A DNA stretch of 5,104 nt. Source: Nitriliruptorales bacterium. GTDB lineage: Bacteria > Actinomycetota > Nitriliruptoria > Euzebyales > Egibacteraceae. The stretch is taken from assembly GCA_007126835.1 (NCBI GenBank), contig SLAO01000099.1, forward strand, positions 1-5,104. The letters run 5' to 3'. Every line of letters begins with the position of its first letter. The first letter of the stretch is position 1. The notes beneath the pieces were generated by a model. That model did not search any database. It worked only from the letters and a program-made list of their open reading frames with translations, and had not been told where the DNA came from. Shown here piece by piece: positions 1 through 4,905 of the stretch. The position numbers were made by a program, and so were the translations under genes.

Positions 1-276
1 CAGCAGGCGGCGCAGACCGAGGCGGCACCCACCCAACCGGCCCCGGCTGACCCCGCACCGGAGGAGCCCGCGGCGCGCGCCGAGCCCTCCGAGCCGGCCG
101 CAGTGCCGATGGGCAGCGAGCAGCCCGCCGAGGACGAGCACATCGAACCCGAGATCGACCAGGAGGCCTTCGACCGGCTGGTAGCCGAGGGCGCATCCGA
201 GCGGGTGGCCCGGGCCAAGGCCAAGGCCGCCTACGTCAAGGCCGAGCGCAAGCGCCGAGCGGGAGGCCAGACATGA
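1..276 (+). CDS. nuoI: C-terminal tail of the gene preceding nuoJ, probably NADH-quinone oxidoreductase subunit I (partial)
   Basis: Frame 1 is open from the window edge to TGA 274-276, giving the last 91 residues of a protein that begins upstream. Residues 1-50 are low complexity, rich in Ala, Pro and Glu, and look like a disordered linker. Residues 52-86 look helical: an acidic start (IDQEAFDRLVAEG), then a strongly basic stretch (SERVARAKAKAAYVKAERKR). The calling evidence is position: in nuo operons nuoI directly precedes nuoJ, and this frame ends 34 bases before it. NuoI is the peripheral-arm ferredoxin-like subunit that passes electrons through clusters N6a and N6b towards quinone. Its two CxxCxxCxxxCP motifs would lie upstream, so the family call cannot be confirmed here. 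Most NuoI proteins end soon after the ferredoxin fold, so a tail this long would be unusual. The alternative is a separate small protein inserted between nuoI and nuoJ. Confidence 0.6.
   Translation, partial: QQAAQTEAAPTQPAPADPAPEEPAARAEPSEPAAVPMGSEQPAEDEHIEPEIDQEAFDRLVAEGASERVARAKAKAAYVKAERKRRAGGQT
261..266 (+). promoter_or_regulatory. Shine-Dalgarno-like site inside the nuoI 3' end
   Basis: GGGAGG lies six bases before the ATG at 273, which overlaps the nuoI stop as ATGA. It is too far from the nuoJ ATG (311) to serve it directly. If functional, it would load ribosomes on the short ORF at 273-314. The GGAGG could also simply be part of Arg-Ala-Gly-Gly codons. Confidence 0.35.
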
Positions 277-278
277 GC

Positions 279-291
279 CCTGCGTCGCAGG
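279..291 (+). repeat. Small inverted repeat (possible RNA hairpin) in the nuoI-nuoJ gap
   Basis: CCTGCG-T-CGCAGG is a perfect six-base inverted repeat around one base. In RNA it would fold as a five-pair stem (CCTGC/GCAGG) with a GTC loop. It ends seven bases before the AAGGGGG ribosome binding site of nuoJ. There is no following T-run, so it is not an intrinsic terminator. A role in mRNA stability or in nuoJ translation is only a guess. Confidence 0.3.
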
Positions 292-297
292 CACGCC

Positions 298-304
298 AAG
301 GGGG
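298..304 (+). promoter_or_regulatory. nuoJ ribosome binding site
   Basis: AAGGGGG lies six bases before ATG 311. It supports that ATG as the nuoJ start. A GGAG (307-310) abutting the ATG is too close to act. Confidence 0.6.
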
Positions 305-310
305 ACGGAG

Positions 311-931
311 ATGACGGTTCCCGACGTGATGATGCTCTTCGTCACCGTCCTCGGTGGCACCGCGGCGTTGCTGGTGGTGACCTCGCGCAACGTCGTCCAC
401 TCCGCGCTGTACCTCGTGGTCGCCCTGCTGGCGGTGGCCGGGGCCTTCTTGACCCTCGGGGCCGAGTTCGTCGCCTGGGCGCAGGTGCTGGTCTACGTCG
501 GCGCGGTGGTGGTCTTGCTGCTGTTCGGGCTCATGCTGACCCGCGCGCCGATCGGCCCGATGGCCCAGGGCAACGAGCTTGGCCGCGCCCTGCCGCTGGC
601 GGTGTCGATCGCGCTGTTCGCCGTGCTGGTCACCCTGATCTTCCAGTCGTTCTCGGGCACCACCATCTCGCTGACCCACGTCAGTCCCGCAGCGCTCGGC
701 GAGGTGCTCTACGTCGCGTTCGCACTGCCGTTCATGGCGCTGGGCCTGCTGTTGACCCTGGCGCTGATCGGCGCCGTGGTGATCGCCCGTCGCGAGGAGG
801 GCGAGGGCCCACTGCCCGAACCCGACGAGGAGCCTTCCGACGCCGCGGCGCTGCGCGAGCCGACGCCGTCGGACGTCTCGACGGTGCCCGGACGGCCCGC
901 TCCAAGCGGGGAACGGGAGGTGTCGGCGTAG
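311..931 (+). CDS. nuoJ: NADH-quinone oxidoreductase subunit J
   Basis: NuoJ (ND6 homologue) is a small membrane subunit of complex I between the quinone-site subunit NuoH and the antiporter-like subunits. The 206-residue product shows five hydrophobic segments at about 7-24, 29-50, 54-76, 92-112 and 132-158. The family signature is in the third: A-W-A-Q-V-L-V-Y-V-G-A-V-V-V-L at 55-69. Tyr62 matches the conserved E. coli Tyr59, and Gln58 stands where E. coli has Glu55. This helix carries the pi-bulge implicated in coupling in known structures. Arg26, Arg78 and Arg160-161 follow segments 1, 3 and 5, so the positive-inside rule puts the C-terminus in the cytoplasm. Residues 160-206 form an acidic, Pro-rich tail (about 12 acidic and 5 basic residues) beyond the conserved core. 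ATG 311 is chosen because it has a good ribosome binding site and places the first helix close to the N-terminus. The stop TAG shares its G with the nuoK start. Confidence 0.95.
   Translation: MTVPDVMMLFVTVLGGTAALLVVTSRNVVHSALYLVVALLAVAGAFLTLGAEFVAWAQVLVYVGAVVVLLLFGLMLTRAPIGPMAQGNELGRALPLAVSIALFAVLVTLIFQSFSGTTISLTHVSPAALGEVLYVAFALPFMALGLLLTLALIGAVVIARREEGEGPLPEPDEEPSDAAALREPTPSDVSTVPGRPAPSGEREVSA
915..920 (+). promoter_or_regulatory. nuoK ribosome binding site
   Basis: GGGAGG lies ten bases before GTG 931, inside the last codons of nuoJ. It supports the GTG start that overlaps the nuoJ stop (TAGTG). Confidence 0.55.
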
Positions 932-1236
932 TGGAGGCCGTCTACCCCCTGACCTTCGCCGCGTTGCTGTTCAGCATCGGCGCGTACGGGCTGCTGTCGC
1001 GGCGCAACGCGGTGCTCGTGCTGATGTCGCTGGAGCTGATGCTCGCAGCGGTGACCATCAACCTCGTGACGTTCGGGGCGATCGCGGGCGACGGGCTGCT
1101 GACGGGCCAGGTGTTCGCCCTGTTCGTGATGGCGATCGGCGCGGCGGAGATCGGCGTCGGGATCGCGATCATCTTGCTGATCTATCGCAACCGGGCCTCG
1201 GTCAACATCGACGACGCCGACCTGATGAGGTACTAG
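931..1236 (+). CDS. nuoK: NADH-quinone oxidoreductase subunit K
   Basis: NuoK (ND4L homologue) is a three-helix membrane subunit linking NuoJ to NuoN in the proton-translocation chain. The 101-residue product has the usual family length. Its three hydrophobic segments lie at about 4-22, 27-49 and 59-85. The signature GLLSRRNAVLVLMSLELML (20-38) is clear. Glu35 and Glu73, inside helices 2 and 3, correspond to E. coli Glu36 and Glu72, the buried carboxylates needed for proton transfer. The GTG start is supported by an upstream GGGAGG and overlaps the nuoJ stop by one base, which suggests translational coupling. The C-terminus is short and polar (RASVNIDDADLMRY), as expected. There is nothing irregular. 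The next gene, nuoL, follows after 40 bases. Confidence 0.96.
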   Translation: MEAVYPLTFAALLFSIGAYGLLSRRNAVLVLMSLELMLAAVTINLVTFGAIAGDGLLTGQVFALFVMAIGAAEIGVGIAIILLIYRNRASVNIDDADLMRY

Positions 1237-1241
1237 CGGCG

Positions 1242-1280
1242 ATGCCGGGCGGAGAGGGACCTGTGGGAGACGAGCGTTGA
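1242..1280 (+). other. Candidate linker ORF between nuoK and nuoL (12 codons)
   Basis: ATG 1242 starts five bases after the nuoK stop and encodes MPGGEGPVGDER, stopping at TGA 1278-1280. The stop overlaps the TTG start of nuoL as TTGA (1277-1280). A GAGG at 1227-1230 lies 11 bases before the ATG, only a moderate ribosome binding site. The ATG sits in the loop of a weak four-pair inverted repeat (1237-1247). By position it could carry terminating ribosomes to the weak TTG start. There is no recognisable peptide similarity, and chance is a serious alternative. Confidence 0.2.
1265..1269 (+). promoter_or_regulatory. nuoL ribosome binding site, supports a TTG start
   Basis: GGGAG lies seven bases before TTG 1277. 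No other start codon occurs in the nuoL frame between the in-frame TGA at 1226-1228 and this TTG, so the site helps decide the start. The next in-frame candidates, GTG 1298 and GTG 1304, would remove part of the conserved N-terminal segment. Confidence 0.55.
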
Positions 1281-3286
1281 GCGGCGCAGCGTGGCTCGTG
1301 CCGGTGCTGCCCGCGGCGTCCGCGCTGGTGATCATGGCCCTGGGGCGCAAGATGCCCGGCGGTGGGGCCGAGATCGGGATCTTGTCGCTGGTCGTGTCAT
1401 TCCTGCTCGCGGTCGGCGTCGCCATCGAGGTGTTCGGCGCGAACGTCGGCGCGACCACCGCCGGCGAGGGAACCGCGTTCGTGCACACCGCGGCGTTCCA
1501 GCTTGCCCCGATCGGGGAGGGCGCCGCCATCGACGCCGGAATCCGGGTCGACGGGCTGACCGCGATGATGTTCCTGCTGGTCACGTTCGTCAGCCTGATG
1601 GTGCACATCTACAGCCTCGGCTACATGCACGGCGAGGAGCGCTTCACCTGGTACTACGCGGTTCTCAGCTTGTTCACCGCGGCGATGCTGCTGCTGTCCA
1701 TCGCCGACAACTTGATGCTGCTGCTGATCGGCTGGGAGCTCGTGGGCGTGTGCTCCTTCCTGCTGATCGGCTTCTGGTGGGAGTCCAAGCACAACTCCGA
1801 CGCGGCGATCAAGGCGTTCCTCACGACCAAGTCCGGCGACGTCGGGCTGATGGTCGGCGTGGTCGCGCTGTTCGGGCAGTTTCGCACCTTCAACATCGCC
1901 GACATCTTCGCGATGGTCGACGAGGGAGTGCAGGCCGGCGGCGCCCCGCTGTCGGAAGGGCTGCTGTCGTTCGCGCTCATCGCCCTGATCCTCGGGGTGG
2001 TCGGCAAGTCGGCCCAGTTCCCGCTGCACACCTGGCTGCCCGACGCGATGGCGGGCCCGACGCCGGTCTCGGCGCTGATCCACGCCGCCACGATGGTCAC
2101 CGCAGGGGTGTTCCTCGTCGCGCGCCTGTACCCCCTGTACTCCGCGACGCCGGCGGCCCAGGCGACGCTGGCGGTCATCGGGGCGATCACGCTGCTGGCC
2201 GCCGGGCTGCTGGCGCTGGTCCAGGAGGACATCAAGAAGGTTCTGGCCTACTCGACGGTGTCCCAGCTGGGCTACATGGTGGCCGCGCTGGGCTTTAGCT
2301 ACACCGCGGGCATCTTCCACCTGTTCACCCACGGGTTCTTCAAGGCGCTGCTGTTCCTCGGCGCCGGATCGATCATCCACGCCGCGCACTCGAACAACAT
2401 GCGCGACATGGGCGGCCTGGCCAAAGTCATGCCCCGCACGTTCGGCACGTTCCTGGTCGGCACCCTCGCGCTGATGGCCGTGCCGCCGCTGGCGGGGTTC
2501 TGGTCCAAGGACGAGATCCTCGTCGAGGCCGCCGCCGCTGGGGGTTACACCGGATCGCTGGTGCTGGTGCTCGGCGCCATCGGTGGCCTGATCACCGTGT
2601 TCTATATGACCCGCCTGCTCTACCTGGTCTTCGCCGGCGAGTTCCGCGGTCACGGACACCCTCACGAGAGCCCGCCGTCGATGACCGTGCCGCTGCTCGC
2701 GCTCGCGGTGCCCTCCGCGCTGATCGGGCTGGCCAACCTGCCCGTGGCGGCGTTCCAGCCCTACGCCTTCAGCGCCTGGACGATGCACTCGCTGGAGTAC
2801 TGGCAGACGCACCCGATCGAGTTCAACCTCCCCGTGGCCGCCGTCGCGGTGGCGTTGGCCGCGGCCGGGTTCGTGGCCGGTCGCGCGCTGTACCGCAGCC
2901 AGCCCCTCGACGCCGACGATCCGATGCGCAAGCTCGGCCCAGCCACCCGGGTGCTCGAGGAGCGGTACTTCCTCGACCATCTGTGGACCGACTTGATCAC
3001 CCGCTACATCGTCCGCGACACCGCCGGCCCCGTGGCGGTGGCGGTCAACGACCGGTTCATCGACCGGATCGTGTACTGGGTGGGCGCGGGAACCGGCCGG
3101 TTCGGCCAGCGTCTGTACGACATCTTCGACCAGAAGGGCATCGACGGGGCCTTGCACGCGGTGGCCACGGGCACGTGGTGGACCACCGCACGGGTGCGCC
3201 TGGCCCAAAGCGGCAACGTGCAGTTGTACGCCGGCGCGATGCTCGCCGGTGTGGTCGTGCTCGCCGTGGTGTTCGCGGCGGGCTAG
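1277..3286 (+). CDS. nuoL: NADH-quinone oxidoreductase subunit L (antiporter-like proton channel)
   Basis: NuoL (ND5 homologue) is the distal antiporter-like subunit of the complex I membrane arm and pumps protons across the cytoplasmic membrane. The 669-residue product has normal family length, with about 14 core hydrophobic segments, then a long C-terminal part (about 545-650) matching the lateral helix and a final anchor at about 650-667. Key residues match E. coli ones: Glu154 in GWELVG (Glu144), Asp188 in SGDVG (Asp178), Lys244 in GKSAQFPLHTWLPDAM (Lys229), His269 in SALIHAATMV (His254), His348/His352/Lys356 in HLFTHGFFK (His334/His338/Lys342) and Lys411 in FWSKDE (Lys399). Lys185 stands where E. 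coli has Arg175, a like-charge change. A His-rich loop, GHGHPHESP (458-466), is usual for the family. TTG 1277 is the only upstream start available and has a ribosome binding site; its start MSGAAWLVPVLPA fits NuoL N-termini. Neighbours: nuoK 40 bases before, nuoM 73 bases after. Confidence 0.96.
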   Translation: MSGAAWLVPVLPAASALVIMALGRKMPGGGAEIGILSLVVSFLLAVGVAIEVFGANVGATTAGEGTAFVHTAAFQLAPIGEGAAIDAGIRVDGLTAMMFLLVTFVSLMVHIYSLGYMHGEERFTWYYAVLSLFTAAMLLLSIADNLMLLLIGWELVGVCSFLLIGFWWESKHNSDAAIKAFLTTKSGDVGLMVGVVALFGQFRTFNIADIFAMVDEGVQAGGAPLSEGLLSFALIALILGVVGKSAQFPLHTWLPDAMAGPTPVSALIHAATMVTAGVFLVARLYPLYSATPAAQATLAVIGAITLLAAGLLALVQEDIKKVLAYSTVSQLGYMVAALGFSYTAGIFHLFTHGFFKALLFLGAGSIIHAAHSNNMRDMGGLAKVMPRTFGTFLVGTLALMAVPPLAGFWSKDEILVEAAAAGGYTGSLVLVLGAIGGLITVFYMTRLLYLVFAGEFRGHGHPHESPPSMTVPLLALAVPSALIGLANLPVAAFQPYAFSAWTMHSLEYWQTHPIEFNLPVAAVAVALAAAGFVAGRALYRSQPLDADDPMRKLGPATRVLEERYFLDHLWTDLITRYIVRDTAGPVAVAVNDRFIDRIVYWVGAGTGRFGQRLYDIFDQKGIDGALHAVATGTWWTTARVRLAQSGNVQLYAGAMLAGVVVLAVVFAAG

Positions 3287-3297
3287 GCGGGAGCGCA

Positions 3298-3363
3298 GTG
3301 ACCGGAGAGGCCGTGATGGCGAACAAGACCGAGCAAGCGACGCGAGGCAAGGAGCGCCGGTGA
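3298..3363 (+). other. Candidate linker ORF between nuoL and nuoM (15-21 codons)
   Basis: A frame in the 73-base gap ends at TGA 3361-3363, which overlaps the nuoM GTG start as GTGA (3360-3363). It can start at GTG 3298 (21 codons), preceded by CGGGAG at four bases, or at ATG 3316 (15 codons: MANKTEQATRGKERR), preceded by GGAGAGG (3304-3310) at five bases. The ATG option has the better ribosome binding site. The peptide is hydrophilic and basic, with no family I recognise. The 4-base overlap is a typical coupling geometry, so it may help load ribosomes on nuoM, but nuoM also has its own AAGGAG. This frame is also open far back into nuoL, which lowers its value as evidence, because high-GC shadow frames stay open easily. 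Confidence 0.25.
3349..3354 (+). promoter_or_regulatory. nuoM ribosome binding site, decides the start
   Basis: AAGGAG lies five bases before GTG 3360. It fixes the nuoM start there rather than at the ATG at 3249, which is in frame but deep inside nuoL. Confidence 0.65.
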
Positions 3364-4895
3364 CCTGGGAGGAGTCTGCGATCACGCTGACCGTGCTGCT
3401 GCCCCTCTTGGGGGCGGTGGCGGTGGCGCTCGTGCCCAAGCGCAACGAGGACTACGCCAAGACCCTCGCGTTGCTGATCTCCATCGGCGGCTTCGCCCTG
3501 TCGCTCGCGATCCTCGTGGGCTACGACTGGGGTGCCCGCGGGCTCCAGTACCAGCTCAACGTCGGATGGATCGAAGCGGCGGGCATCAACTACCACGTGG
3601 CCATCGACGGCATCAGCCTGCCGCTGTTCGTGCTCAGCTACCTGCTCACCATGCTGTGCGCGATCTACAGCTTCCACCACATCGAGGAGCCGGGGCGACC
3701 CAGGGCGTTCCTGTCGCTGATGCTGCTGCTGCAGACGGGCATGGCGGGCTGCTTCATCGCCTTCGACCTCGTGCTGTTCTTCGTGTTCTGGGAGCTCGTG
3801 CTCGTGCCGATGTACTTCATGATCGGCATCTGGGGCGGCCCCAACCGGCAGTACGCGGCGATCAAGTTCTTCCTGTACACGCTGCTTGGCAGTGTGTTCA
3901 TGCTCGTGGCGTTCCTGGCGATCTACTTCACCGCCCCAGAGCGCACGTTCGACATCGTGGCGCTGCAGCAGTTCGGCGCCGCGGGCGAGTTCGCGGCCGG
4001 CTTCCAGCGCTGGGCCTTCCTTGGCATCTTCCTCGGCTTGGCGATCAAGGTGCCGATGTGGCCGTTCCACACGTGGCTGCCCGACGCCCACACGGAGGCG
4101 CCGACGGTCGGCAGCGTGCTGCTGGCCGGCATCCTGCTGAAGATGGGGACCTACGGCTTCGTGCGGATCGCCCTGCCGGTGCTGCCCGACGCCGCGGTGG
4201 AGTACGCGCCGCTGATCGGGATCCTGGCGGTGATCGCGATCATCTACGGGGCGCTTTGCTGCCTGGCCCAGTCCGACCTCAAGCGGCTGATCGCCTTTAG
4301 CTCGGTGGGTCACATGGGGTTCGTGATGCTCGGCATCGCCACCTTGACGCCGATCGGCATCAACGCGGCGATCTTCGGCATGGTGGCTCACGGCGTGATC
4401 ACCGGGATGCTGTTCTTCCTGTCGGGCACTATCAAGGACCGGTACCACACCCGCACCATCGCCGAGCTCGGCGGGGGCATGCTCAAGACCACCCCGCGGC
4501 TGGGGTTCTTGCTGGGCTTGACCGCGATCGCCAGCCTCGGCCTGCCCGGCCTCGCCGGGTTCTGGGGCGAGATCCTCGCGCTGCTGGCGGCGTTCAACCC
4601 CGCCCCCGAGCTGGTCGAGGCCGGCTGGCTGACCCTGTTCCGGGTGCTGATGGTCTTCGGGGCGATCGGGACGGTGCTGACGGCGGGCTACTTCTTGTGG
4701 ATGATGCAGCGGGTGCTGATGGGCGAGCCACCACAGCGCTGGGTGGACGCCAAGCCACAGGACGTGGGCTCGATCGAGTGGGGCGCCTGGGCGCCGCTGG
4801 TGGTGCTGACCGTGGCGCTTGGGCCGCTGCCGTTCCTCATCACCGCGGTCACCGACGCCGACGTGAACGCGATCATGACCGCCTTCGGCGGCTAG
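3360..4895 (+). CDS. nuoM: NADH-quinone oxidoreductase subunit M (antiporter-like proton channel)
   Basis: NuoM (ND4 homologue) is the middle antiporter-like proton channel of complex I, between NuoN and NuoL. From GTG 3360 the product is 511 residues, the usual family length, with about 14 hydrophobic segments. Key residues match E. coli: Glu145 in FWELVLVPMYF (Glu144), Lys230 in AIKVPMWPFHTWLPDAH (Lys234), Lys261 in LLKMGTYG (Lys265), His318 in SSVGHMGF (His322), His344 in VAHGV (His348) and Glu404 in GFWGEIL (Glu407, the position held by Lys in NuoL). HTWLPDAHTEAPT (237-249) is the strongest signature and separates NuoM from NuoL. The same frame runs open back to an ATG at 3249 inside nuoL, but that would add 37 hydrophilic Arg-rich residues out of keeping with the family. 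GTG 3360 has a good AAGGAG and gives a normal N-terminus before helix 1. nuoN starts ten bases after the stop. Confidence 0.96.
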   Translation: MTWEESAITLTVLLPLLGAVAVALVPKRNEDYAKTLALLISIGGFALSLAILVGYDWGARGLQYQLNVGWIEAAGINYHVAIDGISLPLFVLSYLLTMLCAIYSFHHIEEPGRPRAFLSLMLLLQTGMAGCFIAFDLVLFFVFWELVLVPMYFMIGIWGGPNRQYAAIKFFLYTLLGSVFMLVAFLAIYFTAPERTFDIVALQQFGAAGEFAAGFQRWAFLGIFLGLAIKVPMWPFHTWLPDAHTEAPTVGSVLLAGILLKMGTYGFVRIALPVLPDAAVEYAPLIGILAVIAIIYGALCCLAQSDLKRLIAFSSVGHMGFVMLGIATLTPIGINAAIFGMVAHGVITGMLFFLSGTIKDRYHTRTIAELGGGMLKTTPRLGFLLGLTAIASLGLPGLAGFWGEILALLAAFNPAPELVEAGWLTLFRVLMVFGAIGTVLTAGYFLWMMQRVLMGEPPQRWVDAKPQDVGSIEWGAWAPLVVLTVALGPLPFLITAVTDADVNAIMTAFGG

Positions 4896-4898
4896 GGG
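4894..4898 (+). promoter_or_regulatory. nuoN ribosome binding site
   Basis: AGGGG, overlapping the nuoM TAG stop, lies seven bases before GTG 4906 and supports that start for nuoN. Confidence 0.5.
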
Positions 4899-4905
4899 CT
4901 GCGCC

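Larger units (their letters stand above)
273..314 (+). other. Candidate linker ORF between nuoI and nuoJ (13 codons)
   Basis: ATG 273 opens a frame encoding MSPASQARQGGRR and stopping at TGA 312-314. Its start overlaps the nuoI stop as ATGA (273-276), and its stop overlaps the nuoJ start as ATGA (311-314). A good Shine-Dalgarno site (GGGAGG, 261-266) sits six bases before its ATG. A ribosome finishing nuoI could restart here and be delivered to the nuoJ start. The frame differs from both neighbours. I recognise no similarity, the peptide is unlikely to have a folded function, and a 13-codon open frame is common by chance in GC-rich DNA. Two alternatives are that it is meaningless, or that it is the remnant of an older nuoJ start put out of frame. 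Confidence 0.25.

Noticed and set aside
709..1608. 299-codon - strand frame across nuoJ, nuoK and nuoL
   Set aside because: It crosses three well-supported + strand genes and has no recognisable domain; shadow frame.
1291..2298. 335-codon + strand frame inside nuoL
   Set aside because: Alternate frame of nuoL, giving an Arg/Gly/Ala-rich product typical of +1 shadows in GC-rich DNA.
2653..2682. His-rich stretch in NuoL (GHGHPHESP) as a possible metal-binding insertion
   Set aside because: A short His-containing loop ending in HESP is common at this place in NuoL proteins, so no special metal site is claimed.
1397..3445. 682-codon open frame on the - strand opposite nuoL
   Set aside because: Shadow of GC-biased codon use. 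The product is Arg/Gln/His/Glu-rich low complexity with no family features, while the + strand frame is an unmistakable NuoL.
2018..4100. Similar sequences in nuoL (near 2018-2045) and nuoM (near 4060-4087), both coding for HTWLPDA
   Set aside because: This reflects the shared ancestry of the antiporter-like subunits, not a DNA repeat or a recent duplication.
4896..4905. Possible terminator or promoter between nuoM and nuoN
   Set aside because: The gap is ten bases, with no hairpin, T-run or -10/-35 like sequence; it holds only the nuoN ribosome binding site spacing.
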